From positions 186,001 through 250,000 of the forward strand of contig MSED01000006.1 in assembly GCA_002099365.1 (NCBI GenBank): DNA of 64,000 nucleotides, in the 5' to 3' direction. Origin of the DNA: Phialophora verrucosa (lineage: Eukaryota; Ascomycota; Eurotiomycetes; Chaetothyriales; Herpotrichiellaceae). The notes beneath the pieces are model-generated. The model saw nothing but the letters and a program-made list of their open reading frames with translations, searched no databases and was not told the origin of the DNA. This document shows, one piece after another, positions 44,196 through 55,210 of this stretch (positions are counted from its first letter, which is position 1; each line of letters begins with the position of its first letter). Both the position numbers and the translations under genes were made by a program.

Positions 44196-46007
44196 ATGGC
44201 CGGTCGCATTGAGCTGCCATTCCTGTATCAGACCAGGACTATCCTAGGTCGGCCCGGGGCGGTCTTGCGCATCAATAGAAGGCTCGTGTCCAATAGACAG
44301 GGTGTAAAAGTCCCTGCTCGAAATGACTCCCTTTCCCCTTCCCCTGAGCAGGAACCCCTCGTCAGAGCAAAGGCACAGGATACGTCTTGGGCGCCTTTAA
44401 CAGGCAAACCCACCGCGGATGACAGCGCGTCGGGCACTACGATATCCTCCACCATAACCGCGAGCGAAAGGAGAGCTTTTGAAGCCATTTTGCGCTTCGC
44501 TCCCAAAAAGGATGAAGCAAAAAGTGTAAAACCACCATCACCGCACCGGGATGCCGTAGACACCGATATCGACACCATCCTCAGGATATTTACCTCTTCA
44601 GTCAGAGATTATGAGTTGAAACTGGGTGCGGCGCAGGGTAACAGGCGTGCTGCCGAGTCCACGGGGCCAGATGCCAGGAGGAAGCAGTCAGTACAGCAAG
44701 TATCAGGAAGGAAAGCAACATCACGAGCGCACGCCAGGATCGAGCAACGAAAGCTGCAATCAGCAGAACAAGTTGACGCCGAGCCACTTCCAACGCAGTC
44801 GGAAGACCAAGCACGCATACACGCGACCGAGGAAGAACAGGAAGACCGACGACTCTGGTCTCCTTTCGGGCGGCGAGGAGAGTCGTCGGGACAAGTTCCA
44901 CCCCAGTGGGCAAATCCCTCTCTGCCTCGATCAGAGCCCGAACGTGGATCCAATACTCTAATTACCAATGCCATCTCAGCTGCATCTGGCGCCAATATAA
45001 ACGACTCTCTGGCCAGCCGACCCATCAAGGACGCCACGGGAGAACACTCCATGGACGAGTATCTTCTCCAAACCTCTCCTCCGTCTCAAGCCACCGCTCA
45101 ACTCGAAGCTACCATTCTAACCGCTGCCCGCGCAAGAATGCATTCCCTCTCCGCAGCCCTCTCAGCAGCCGCCACCTCGACGACTCAGCGCGGCGACACG
45201 GCCATGTGGGAAGTCGTCGAGGCGCAGATATTCTCGCTAGCGAAACATTTCCAACCTCATATGGCTCAGCAGCCGCGCAACGAGAGCCGACCATTCGGCG
45301 GGATCAGCAAGTTCACCTTTTCGCGCGAGAAATCAGACAACCCAGTACAGATGATCGAGGCGGCAGAGCAGACGGATCGAATAAGTAGATCCCCAGCGAC
45401 AGATTCTGCAGGCGAAACTACCGGCGGTGCCATCACAGAAACCCACACTGATGATGTCGCTATCCCTCTCCCGACGGAACCACCCCTCTCGCACCACGAC
45501 CTCCAAATCCTCCAACACATCTATCCTGCTTCCCTCCTCCTCGCCCTGCGCCTCTACATCACGCACTTCCCCTCCTCGCCGTACGCGTTCCTCCTCCTCC
45601 CGCGGATCCGCTCTCTCGGCACGACGAGCTACGTCCTCGGCGCGAGCCCGCAGTTCTACAACAGCCTCATGAGTCTTGTATGGCTCGTCCGGTCGAGTCT
45701 CCGCGAAGTGGACGGCCTGCTGGGCGAGATGGAGCGCGGCGGCGTCGAGATGGACGAGGGCACGTACGCCGTGCTCGGCGCGATCGAGGAAGCTCGAACC
45801 GCGGATTTCGAGCGGGAGAAGAGGGGCGAGGAGCGGGCAGACATGGGGCGAACGGTAACGGTCGAGGCAGATGCTGACGCTGACGCCACGCGCGGCGCAG
45901 CATGGTGGAAGAGGCAGGAGCAGATGCTCTTCTTCCCTCGAGTTCTGGACTGGTTGGACGTGATTGCGGGGCGACTCGCTGCGAAGGAGAGGGCAAGCGT
46001 CGTTTGA
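44196..46007 (+). CDS. Mtf2-like mitochondrial protein (Nam1/Mtf2 C-terminal domain)
   Basis: Single exon, 603 residues from ATG 44196; an ATG at 44031 is an alternative. From 44196 the N-terminus (MAGRIELPFLYQTRTILGRP, then Arg-rich) fits a mitochondrial targeting sequence. The middle is poorly conserved and charged. The C-terminal domain (about residues 440-600) has the pattern of fungal Mtf2-like proteins: HHDLQILQHIYPASLLLALR, FPSSPYAFLLLPRIRSLG, TSYVLGASPQFYN, LLGEMERGGVEMDEGTYAVL. Yeast Mtf2/Nam1 couples mitochondrial transcription with RNA processing and translation. An AATAAA lies at about 46013, just after the stop. Confidence 0.75.
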   Translation: MAGRIELPFLYQTRTILGRPGAVLRINRRLVSNRQGVKVPARNDSLSPSPEQEPLVRAKAQDTSWAPLTGKPTADDSASGTTISSTITASERRAFEAILRFAPKKDEAKSVKPPSPHRDAVDTDIDTILRIFTSSVRDYELKLGAAQGNRRAAESTGPDARRKQSVQQVSGRKATSRAHARIEQRKLQSAEQVDAEPLPTQSEDQARIHATEEEQEDRRLWSPFGRRGESSGQVPPQWANPSLPRSEPERGSNTLITNAISAASGANINDSLASRPIKDATGEHSMDEYLLQTSPPSQATAQLEATILTAARARMHSLSAALSAAATSTTQRGDTAMWEVVEAQIFSLAKHFQPHMAQQPRNESRPFGGISKFTFSREKSDNPVQMIEAAEQTDRISRSPATDSAGETTGGAITETHTDDVAIPLPTEPPLSHHDLQILQHIYPASLLLALRLYITHFPSSPYAFLLLPRIRSLGTTSYVLGASPQFYNSLMSLVWLVRSSLREVDGLLGEMERGGVEMDEGTYAVLGAIEEARTADFEREKRGEERADMGRTVTVEADADADATRGAAWWKRQEQMLFFPRVLDWLDVIAGRLAAKERASVV

Positions 46008-46693
46008 ACTCGAATAAAACCGAACCGAATGAAGCAGTAGAGCCAGCCAGTGATAAATGAAACGCCGGGTCACATACTGTAGATACAGTGCGGTGGCCAG
46101 ACGAATATTCCGACCTTTGATGGGAGCGTAATTTTGAGCACCGTCTAGTCGGAGAAGTAATACAACGACTACAGACAGTACTGTTACGTTTAGTTTTTGG
46201 TCTTCTTTGGTCGAATGGTCGGCAACATCAATTGGCAATGCTTGCTCACTCCAGCCTCTCCCTACTTGCTGCGACTTATCCATGGGCTGGGTGTACAGTG
46301 TACAGTTACAGTGTCCGTGACGTGGTAATTCGTCTCGTTGATAACGCCGCGTCAGTAAGATCTTCCGCATTCCTTCACCGCGTGATTCTTCTTCGTTTGT
46401 CTTGCTCTTGTCCTCACTCGCCTGTTAAATCTCAAGGCAGGCAGGGTGGGTAGGACGCACGCGCCCACACACATGCCGATCTCGCTCTCACTTTCGATAG
46501 TCCTTTCATGTTTCCTTGCAACCTCGACCATTACAACCTCGACCATTAGACATGGATTTTGCTGACGGGCGAGATCGAGACCATTCATTCGTTTCCACAT
46601 CTTCGTTCAGTCGTTCGTCATTCCTTGAACCCGTACAGACGCCTCTCTTCTTCCTCCTAGCTCTGTCTTTCGATCTGTTGTGTCGTTGCAACG
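46008..46693. other. Convergent intergenic region Mtf2-like / DIM-2-like
   Basis: 686 bases between two stop codons, with short overlapping ORFs on both strands. It contains an 11-base direct duplication (ACAACCTCGAC, about 46517-46545). No gene recognised. Confidence 0.5.
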
Positions 46694-49600
46694 TCAAACC
46701 CTCGCCTTCTTCACCTGTCTAGACTCCACATAGATGAGGTCGCTGCCGTCACTGCGGTCGCTTTCGTAGCCCTGTCCCATGGGAGCCTCCCGTTTCTTGC
46801 CAGAATCCCGAGTTTGTTGTTTGCGTGATGACTGTGCTGGGACTGTGACTGGGACTGGATACAGTTGTACACTTCGTGCTCGTATCGTAACTACCTCCCG
46901 TGCACACGTACTTCCTCGGGGAGATGGCTTTGGCGGGGATCCAACATCCTTCTTGCACAGAGAAGGTGACCGTGAAGTCTTCGGGCCATCTAATGCGCTC
47001 CAATACTCTTCTTCGTCGCTAGAGATTGTGACCATCTTATCAAAATTTAATGGCGAGCCTCGTCGGAATATCGAAGTAGGCGCGTCTTCATCCGCGGCTG
47101 GCCTTGATCCCTCTGTAATTGTGACCAGCGAGGAACGAGTTATGGTGAGCTTCCTTGACATATACTGAGTGTCTTCCTCTTCTTCTGCCTCATCATCACT
47201 GTCGTAAATGACTCGCCGTGCTCTCTTACGAGCTACCGTCTTGACTGCGCTGTATGTCTTCTCGAACGTCGCTTCCTTTCTCTCACCAGTCGTAGCGTGT
47301 TGCGCCGTAGTAGTGATGCTGGTGCGCTTCGATATATTCTCTTGCTGAAAGGTCGCCATCCACGCTTTCCCGAATGCGACGCCCCATCCGTGGGCCAGCG
47401 CTCCAGGCACGCCGTTTCCCAACTGTTTGTGTTTTTGGGCTATCGTCCCTGCAAGAAGAAACCCGTCAGGTACGCCCATGGCGCGACAGATCTCCCGTAG
47501 CGATAAGAGCCGGTTCTGGAAAGGATGCACGACATCCCCACCGAAACGAGCATCCATCGGGTTAACTATTGTAGCAATAGTCCTAAAGGGTTTATCATAA
47601 TTAACCCTCTTAAAGACCTTAGACGACCTCTCTCTCTGAGTATTATTGAGACCGCGGAAGAACTTGTTCTCCCTCGCCGAAAGCTTCCCAGTATAATACG
47701 CATGGCTGAGAGTAGTTTCGATTTTCGCCACGATGTTGCGGAAGCTGATGTTTTTGTCCCAGTTGATCTTTAATTGCTGTAAAGGAACGTGTTCTGGGTC
47801 CTTAGGATTAAGGACAAGATCATTCTCGATGGCTTTCAGATCGTTGATCGCGCTCCAGGCGGTACGAGATTCAGATTCGCTACCTCGATAGTTGCGGGTA
47901 ATAGGAAGGTCGTCTGGCAGAGACGCGCCCGGTGCTGCGGCAGTGATGAAGAGCCTCTTACGGATAGACACTCCGCCGACCTCGCAATCAAACCGAATAG
48001 ACTTCCGCACTTGATAACCGAGAGCTATAAGATGACAGATTGCCTGGGCGCAGGCATTTGGTCTTGCCATTTCCATATTTGGGACGTTCTCAATGAGAAC
48101 ATATACCGGCAGGAATACCTCGACCCAAGACAGAATATTCGCAAGGAGAGAACAATTTTTCTCACTCTTGTAATGCTGTTTTCCTTTAGACCTATTCAAG
48201 AAGCTCCACCCCTGACAGGGACAACCCGCGATTATACAGTCGATCCGATGAGGTAAGGGCTTCTTTCCGGTCATGTATCTCTGTAGCGCTGGATTGACGG
48301 AGTCAATGAGATATTCACACTGACTGAAATGATTGTTGGCCATATGGGTCCGTGCTGCTGTCTCGTCATGTTCGACAGCTAGGACTGTCTCAGCAAGGGT
48401 GCCGTCACAAAATGCATGATCGAGAAGACCGCAACCGCTACACAGAGCGCAGACTTTCATCTTCGGGAATGTAGATTGACCAGCTACTTCGTTGTACGCT
48501 GGGCCTTGAGTCGTTACTCGTGCCTTTCGGGTCGTTGCAGGGGTCTTTCGAGTCGCTTCTTGGGTCTTTCGACAATAGCAAGAAAGCTCCGACTCGGTAG
48601 CCCTAACGTGAACTCCTTCACTTCGTCGGTAGAGACTATAAATAAATAGCTCCGACCCTTCCTCGGCGTGGTCAATAAACGGTGAAGCCCTGACGACCTT
48701 GATAACATTTGTAATCGAAACGGGGTCGCAGTTACACTCGTCGCTGAAGAAGAGCTCATTGCCGATTGGATAAAAGGTCATATCCTCTGAATTACCGCAC
48801 GTGGTGTCTGTTGGAAGGGCAAGCCAGACCACTGAGATGGTCGAAAGCGAAACACCGCGAACCCAAGCATATCGGAATTCGTAGTGGTTCCATTTCTTGA
48901 GGACACGGACAATAACGACTGCTCTTAAAAGCTTTGTGGAGTCGTGGACGCGGATAGGCTGGTTCTCGATTCCCGCTTCTTCGAGTAGCCAGGCAGCTTT
49001 AGAGACTTTGTGCCGACCTGAACCTTTAAAGTTCTCTGTTTGGGCGAACTGCAGCTTATTTGGAAATCTCCACTTCCGCCTTCTGTCTTCAGCAAACGCT
49101 TCGACTTCTGCACACTTCTCTACCACCTGTAATAGCTGATGTTCCTTACGCCAGTGTGGAGACGACTTTAGGAACGAGTATGCGACATGGCGAGTAACGA
49201 CTGTCTTCTCCATCGAGGAAATGGCTTGTCGATCATATGAAAATTTGCCAGCAGCGACATCGTCCCAGAGTTGGTGTGATAGTCTTGGGTTGTTGATGCT
49301 TCCGCCCTTTTCCAAGTAATATGCCCGATGGCGAAGGAATGGAGCATAGTTGAGGACGTGCTGCCGAAAGTCCGTCCGCTCTCCACATTGTCTGTGCCAC
49401 TCTGATACTTTGGTCCCATGTAGCTCTTTTAGCCAATCCCAGAAGCTTGATCTAAATGCACTGAGGCAGACCGACACACCAGTAGCCAAGTTGACATGAA
49501 GAAAGTCGATAACGAATTTCGTAAAGTCGGCCAACCAGAGATAGCTGGACCAGTATCGTTCGTAGTCTTTCGACGCCGTCCGCAATTTATACCAGTAGCC

Positions 49601-50335
49601 TTTCCTTCGGCTTTCGGTTGTCTGGACCCAGATCGACTCAGCGGTAGAGTGTTGGGTTACATCTTCCATGGCACCAATGTTGACATCAACAACCGCGCCT
49701 CGAATAAAAGACCTCCGATTCTCTCCACTTCTAAGGACTCCATCGATGAACCAATCCGTGTCATCCTGGTGAGTTGCCACAATATGTAGAGACTCGTAGC
49801 GGCCTTCTAGTCCATCGCGCTCTCTAGCGCCCGAACACACCTTGGGCGACTGGTAAATGCAAAAGTCTTCAACCTCAAACTCGAAGAAGAAGGCGTCTTG
49901 AAGGAAAAAGTGATCTTCATCGTCGTCGTCGTTCGTCTCACAGCGTTCCAGAGCAATAAATTCGGTCAAGATCTGCGATTCTGGGAGGTAGGACAGGGCA
50001 ACTCCAGAATGGATGACGCCCGAAAACCGAGGTGGGTAGGACTGTCTCACCTCATCCGGGGACTCTAATTTGTGTAGTGCCCGTACGAGCACGGCCTCTT
50101 GCTGCTGCAAAAGAACATCACGGGACAGAGTTGGTCGATTTGATCTTGTTGATCTGGCTGTCCTTGAGGGGGTCTTACGAGGCACAGACAGCAGCAGGAC
50201 CGAACCCTCCTTGGTCGAACTATCAGTCTCTTCTGAGTCTGCCTCATCATCTGAACTGTTGTCTAGGCTTCCGTTGCCTTCGGTATATTCGTCACCGCTT
50301 GATGTGTCATCGTCTAGATCCCAAAGTCTTGGCAT
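46694..50335 (-). CDS. dim-2: DIM-2/DNMT1-type DNA (cytosine-5) methyltransferase, intronless
   Basis: Single exon, 1213 residues from ATG 50335 (MPRLWDLDDDTSSGDEY). The frame extends 85 codons upstream without an ATG. Seen: an acidic N-terminus, an RFTS-like region (WYKLRT...YLWLADFTKFVIDFL, about 225-275), a BAH-like domain with YPIGNELFFSDECNC (about 520), then the catalytic domain: motif I CALCSGCGLLDHAF (about 629-642), motif IV GCPCQGWS with catalytic Cys707, motif VI LIENVPNM (about 749), motif VIII GVSIRKRLFI, and motif X GNGVPGALAHGWG (about 975). The tail (about 1000-1213) is disordered with an acidic EAEEEEDTQY patch. DIM-2 enzymes methylate cytosines at RIP-mutated repeats under H3K9me3/HP1. 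Motif VIII lacks the usual Gln of QxRxR. A repeat-encoded Thr/Arg/Lys linker separates the BAH-like region from motif I. Confidence 0.92.
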   Translation of the reverse strand: MPRLWDLDDDTSSGDEYTEGNGSLDNSSDDEADSEETDSSTKEGSVLLLSVPRKTPSRTARSTRSNRPTLSRDVLLQQQEAVLVRALHKLESPDEVRQSYPPRFSGVIHSGVALSYLPESQILTEFIALERCETNDDDDEDHFFLQDAFFFEFEVEDFCIYQSPKVCSGARERDGLEGRYESLHIVATHQDDTDWFIDGVLRSGENRRSFIRGAVVDVNIGAMEDVTQHSTAESIWVQTTESRRKGYWYKLRTASKDYERYWSSYLWLADFTKFVIDFLHVNLATGVSVCLSAFRSSFWDWLKELHGTKVSEWHRQCGERTDFRQHVLNYAPFLRHRAYYLEKGGSINNPRLSHQLWDDVAAGKFSYDRQAISSMEKTVVTRHVAYSFLKSSPHWRKEHQLLQVVEKCAEVEAFAEDRRRKWRFPNKLQFAQTENFKGSGRHKVSKAAWLLEEAGIENQPIRVHDSTKLLRAVVIVRVLKKWNHYEFRYAWVRGVSLSTISVVWLALPTDTTCGNSEDMTFYPIGNELFFSDECNCDPVSITNVIKVVRASPFIDHAEEGSELFIYSLYRRSEGVHVRATESELSCYCRKTQEATRKTPATTRKARVTTQGPAYNEVAGQSTFPKMKVCALCSGCGLLDHAFCDGTLAETVLAVEHDETAARTHMANNHFSQCEYLIDSVNPALQRYMTGKKPLPHRIDCIIAGCPCQGWSFLNRSKGKQHYKSEKNCSLLANILSWVEVFLPVYVLIENVPNMEMARPNACAQAICHLIALGYQVRKSIRFDCEVGGVSIRKRLFITAAAPGASLPDDLPITRNYRGSESESRTAWSAINDLKAIENDLVLNPKDPEHVPLQQLKINWDKNISFRNIVAKIETTLSHAYYTGKLSARENKFFRGLNNTQRERSSKVFKRVNYDKPFRTIATIVNPMDARFGGDVVHPFQNRLLSLREICRAMGVPDGFLLAGTIAQKHKQLGNGVPGALAHGWGVAFGKAWMATFQQENISKRTSITTTAQHATTGERKEATFEKTYSAVKTVARKRARRVIYDSDDEAEEEEDTQYMSRKLTITRSSLVTITEGSRPAADEDAPTSIFRRGSPLNFDKMVTISSDEEEYWSALDGPKTSRSPSLCKKDVGSPPKPSPRGSTCAREVVTIRARSVQLYPVPVTVPAQSSRKQQTRDSGKKREAPMGQGYESDRSDGSDLIYVESRQVKKARV
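48508..48575. repeat. Imperfect minisatellite inside the methyltransferase gene
   Basis: About three imperfect copies of a unit containing GTCTTTCGAGTCG/CCTTTCGGGTCG. On the coding strand it gives a Thr-Arg-Lys-rich linker (RKTQEATRKTPATTRKARVT). Confidence 0.6.
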
Positions 50336-51276
50336 GATTTTGTTCGCACTTGGAGACGTGATGAATGCTGTTGTGAGGATGATGAGGAGGCGGAAGTGCG
50401 ATAAACGTGCAAGGGTAGAGCGTGGCTTGAGAGAATGACGCGTCTGAAAGCGAGTTGAGACTGAGATGAACCTGATCGGTAGCTCGTTACGCGGAGAGTT
50501 CGTCGTTAACTGTGTAGTTGAGCGAACGATGATTTTGAGTTGCGAGTGAGCTTCACCAGCCCGATGGGGCGAGTAATACTGTCGCCTCAATTGAAGGTCC
50601 TCGGGCTGTTCACGTTGAGGTGTCTCGGGTGTCAGTCTTCAGGACAATGGTCTTCTCCTGTTTCGACCAAGATCACGCGGCGTAGATGAGGGCAAGAGAG
50701 GTAGGTGGAAGTAACAAAATAATGGAGAGGAAGAGATGGTTGCTGATAAACAAAATGACAACCTTGAGATATGTGTGAGTGAGAGAGGTTTCAAGGACAA
50801 ATGACAGGTGATTGTGAAGTGGAAGGAGGTCTGGTCAGTAGTCGACGACGCCCTGACCGAGGTGCGGCAGTAAGTCAATGCACTGGGCCAATGTGCTCGG
50901 TCTGAGGTCTGGCTGACAACTTGACCAGGACGTGCCACCACAGCCTTCTGGCGTACCATGATGGTCTCTCGCACCGAGGAGACAGATGAATAGTAGGATC
51001 TATAGCGTTAGCAGACGGACTGCGAAGACAGGGGCATACTTGCGGGCCAGGATGCAGACATATGCACCGCTTGTGCAGCAACGCTGCCAGTCCACCTAAA
51101 GAAGACAGTCCAAGAGTCATCAGCCAGAATAAAGCGATTTTGCAACTAGTCTTCGATCGGGGGATGCTGAGGACCTGGATGGATGGACATGCCGAAATAA
51201 CATTGTTGCTCGTACATGCTTGGTATCTCGCGATTAAAAAGTCATAAACTCTGCGTCAATTGTCTTCGCTGCGTCG
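50336..51276. promoter_or_regulatory. Upstream region of the DIM-2-like gene
   Basis: 941 bases between the methyltransferase ATG and the RasGAP stop, both on the minus strand. A 111-codon minus ORF (50639-50974) is rich in Ser/Leu/Pro and looks like a leader, not a protein. Confidence 0.5.
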
Positions 51277-54200
51277 TCAAATGTCATGCCCTTCGTCATC
51301 TGCATGCCCGCGTTCTCCAGCCCTGCCTCTCCGTCGCGAGGAGGAGCTCATCAGTTGAAAAAGCTTTGACGGACCGTCTCGGCTGCTCGGTTGGGGTCTT
51401 CTAGCCTCTTCAACCATGTCACCGCCCTCAGTAGACGACACCGATTCCGGTGCTCGATGTGGGAACGGGATTCGTCGATCCCATTGAGACTGGGAGCTTG
51501 AAGGCGTTGTATCTCCTTCTCCGCCCACAACAGGGGACGGTTCGGGATACTTGTATTCTACTTCTGTCACCGTATCCGCCGTGGGTGGTAGAGCTGTAAT
51601 ACTGCTGTTCCTGTTGGACCTCATAGCCGATTCGTCGAAATGGCTGTTGGCCGGGATTGTTTTTTGTTGATCCGTGACGAGCCGGTGCCACGTATGCTCA
51701 GACCTTTCGTCCGGTCTTTCAGCTTGTTCTGCAGCTTTCAGGCATTCTTTGGTCTTCCGCGACAGCCTCACACATACTGCATGGAAAGCATGTACTGCCT
51801 CATCATCAGTTACATCACTAATGTTTTCGGGCGCACTGCAGTTGTGTTAGCATCTAGAGGTGCACCCGTATAACCACACCAGTCGTCGCCGGACAAGCTG
51901 GTGACAAATCGTCAGGGTCACTTACTGCGTCGTCCACAGGTCAACCATCTGAGCTAGCACTGCATACTTGTTAGCATATGAGGGTGGAATCGTGATACTC
52001 AGTCCGTGAAATCCCTGTTTGCACGGATACAGGGTTTGGACGAGACTCACGTTTGGCATGATCCAACAGGAACGGAAGACTAGGTAAACCTTCTCGCGAT
52101 AATGCTGGAAGTCGGCTACGTATTTGATTTGGCGCGGCATATTGAGGCTCCAGTTTGGCTGAGGCTATTTGAGACGAGCTTACGCCACAAATTTCGTCGA
52201 TGAAAGATCTGAATTGGTTTGTTGAAGCGGCCAAGAACTTGTTCATCGGCTCCATCCACGGCTCTTTGGTCCCGAACCGGCCCAAGCTGGCAAGTACGTT
52301 CAGCGATTTGGCGATCAAGGTGAAGGTTCTTTTCGTGCGATCGGGCGGGTGGTCTCGAAACTACATTAGCACAAGCTAGCCAGGGATACCAAGATACTCA
52401 CCATGAATCAGGCCATGAAGCTTCGGATTAAGGATGGCGGGACAAAAGAAGCGGAGGAAAAGGAAACCAGAGACGCTCGTATACTTTACCGTCCGGATGA
52501 AGGACCCGTAACGGTCCTCGGCGCAGGAACGGACATGGCGGAAAATAACTCGCAGGTCCATGGGGCATCGAGATGCCGACACGTAAATGGACTTCCAGAC
52601 CTCGCTGCTGAGGAATATCAGGTTTGCCCAATTCTTGTCGAGCTGCTCCTGGGACTTCACCCTATTCGGATCAACTTCGCAGTCGGGATCTCTTTCCACA
52701 ATCTTGCGTAGTTTCTCGCCTAGAACCTCTTCCATGTAGTCTTTGCCTAGCCGACGCATATGGGCGTCAAGTGCTTTCGTGACAAGTGAGTTGCCGCGGA
52801 AAAGTAGGTTAGCCTCCATTGTGGCCGATCGACTGAGGTCTCGGACGAGCATTTCTCTTTGCTCAGCAGACTCATACGAATCATTAGAGTGAATGCGGCC
52901 GCTGAACCTCATCCGCATGGGCGGAGTGTCCTTATTAATCCCGTCGATCTCTTCTTCCACGAGGTTGTTGATCCATTCATTGGCTGCCCCAGTAGCTTGG
53001 AAGATGTCGAGCAATATGTCTGAGAGCTCTCGTAATTCAGGTCCGAGGAGGTGAGCAATCTGTGTGGTCAGTCCGTTTCCGTAAGTATCCAGCATGGCCG
53101 AAAGCTCCTTGTACTCCTCTTCCATCAAGATGACGGTCTCACGAAGTGTTAACTTGGCCAAGAGCTGGCCAACAGAATGGTCGTTGTTGTCCAACAGTGG
53201 CCACCACTGGTCAATCGTACCTGCGCGTTCCAGCTCGTCGATAGAGATGTCCACACGTCCGAATATGGGATCATGAGAGGATATCTCCAGCCCTCCCAGG
53301 CCAGAGAGGTATCCTGCATCTGCGGATATGTCGTACAGGCTGTCGGCAACCATGGTCCATTCTTTTTCCGCTGGATTTCCCAGCTTGACTGCGACGGTGA
53401 TTTTCGACAAGGCTGCAGGTATATCCACCAGATTAAACTCTTCTGCCCAGAATGCTGGCGACACATTCTGCTTGGTTGTCGTTCGGGCTCTCAAATCCTT
53501 GCCAAGCATGATCTCGGCATAGACTCCTTCTTTGCTCTGTTCCGGCTTTGCAGACTTGCCTTTCGCCTTGCTGTAATCGTACGTGTCTTTGGGTGCAGAT
53601 CGCTGTGCAAACTTCGCCTCCGTGAGTTTAATGGACAGTGAGCGCTCTATTCGAAACATTCCTTGTGTGGAAATATTGACCCCATTGGAGGATGGCTGTG
53701 ACGGTGGTTGCCCGTCTTCGGAAGAGAAGTGTTCCGGTCCATACAATTCTGGCACAGTCAATGCTCGGAGAAGGACAAACCAGGCTTCGAGCGCCACGTT
53801 GGACTCTAAACAGAGTACCATGGGTCTCGACAGTCTCACAACAGGTGTCTCTATCCGGTATTGCGGGTAGATTGCAATACAATGTGGCATTCGCAGCACA
53901 CTCTCGTCCAACCTCTGGACTGCGCAGCGAGAGAGCTGTGATAATGGCGTTATTGATAGCACCCTGTTGTCCACTTCGCTGAGAAGTCGAAAGGTGCCGT
54001 TCTCATGGAGAGTGCAGCTAACTCTGCGCCAAAGGTAGTTCTCTTCGGTCATCGATCGCCCAAGACTACTCGGTGATGCTTCTAGTTGAGAACCCGAGGG
54101 CAATGGGCCATCCCACAGGAGCATCTTTCCGACCTTGACTATAGCCGTAGCCTTCGGGTTGGTGAGGTCAGATAGCCGCCTCTGCGACACTGGCTTCTTC

Positions 54201-55210
54201 TCGGTCATGCTGATCGATTGAGGCTTGGTCATTTTGTTGTGTATGCCTTTTGGTCGCAGTGGCTGCCAACAGAGCAGGGCTGCGAGCCACGAGTCGAAGG
54301 TTTCCGGCACAGGAGGGCGGAGTTGATATCCGGTGCCTGAAGATGCAATGAGCACACTCAAATATGTGCTTTGCGTCTCGTGATCGTAATGGGTTCTGAC
54401 GGTGCAGCCCCGCAGGTCTGGTATCAATGTCCTAGATTGATGCACTTCACCCTTTGTCTGACACACGAGGCTGCCAGGCGCGACGTTGATCGCACAGTAA
54501 CCAGATGCCCATGCCGTCGTGTGCAGTGGTCTGAAGAACAGAATGCCATGCATCCGACCACAAGTTGTTTTCATAAGATGGAGGATCTTGCCGGAGTCGA
54601 TGTCAAGCAGGTTAGGGGAGCGTAGACTGTTCGCGCTCATGCCCAAAGAATCGTCAGGTGAGAATGGCCGTCGCGGCGTCCTTGGAGGGTTGTGCTGATC
54701 CATGAACTCCGGACTCTGTACCACAGAAGGAAACCCGATGGACCCATGGGCGTGGGCCTCCTCGGGAGGCACGACTGGGAGGGGTAGCCCTGTCGCAATT
54801 GAACCAAGTCTTTTTCGGGTTTTGGAGATAAAAGAGCCGGGTGAGGCATCTAAAGGTTCTTCATTCGTGCTCGTCCTCGTTTGCGCCCTCCTCCTCCTTC
54901 TATCGATGGCACTTTCTTCTTCATTATTGGAGGCAGACGCTGAGGTCTCCCGTCTTCGTTGCGAATGTCTGGTGCGCGCCGGTTGCAGGACGGGGGAGTG
55001 GATCGGGTGGGCATCGAAGGACTCGGTGCGAGGAGTGATATGGTCGGGGGTCACGGCGCGGATGGTATGTTGTTCAGTCTGATCAAAAACCATGCCATGT
55101 CGATCCCGTGAAGACGCTTGCCTGCTCGATCGCCGTTGCTGCATCAACTGTGGCCGGGATTTTCTTTGGCTCGCGACGCTCGCCAGCTCTTGGCGATCCT
55201 GCGGCTTCAT
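51277..55210 (-). CDS. RasGAP protein (BUD2/CLA2-like), PH-like + C2 + RasGAP
   Basis: Model complement(51277..51835, 51926..51959, 52051..52353, 52402..55210), 1234 residues; exon 3 is only 34 bp. All phases agree; the first intron's acceptor (52354, CGAG) was chosen because it restores the conserved HDHPPDRTKRTF. Seen: a basic Ser-rich N-terminus, PH-like segments (about 190-330 and 350-490), a C2-like domain (about 520-660), then the RasGAP domain with the arginine finger LLFRGNSLVTKALD (Arg805) and the signature FLFLRFFCPAILNP (about 918-931). The C-terminal tail is Ser/Pro/Glu-rich. It stimulates GTP hydrolysis by a Ras-type GTPase, in yeast Bud2 acting on Rsr1 in site selection and polarity. 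ATG 55210 is the first in frame; an upstream coding exon cannot be excluded. Confidence 0.88.

Noticed and set aside
45333..46370. 345-codon minus-strand ORF over the Mtf2-like gene
   Set aside because: Arg/Glu-rich antisense shadow; the plus strand has the conserved C-terminal domain.
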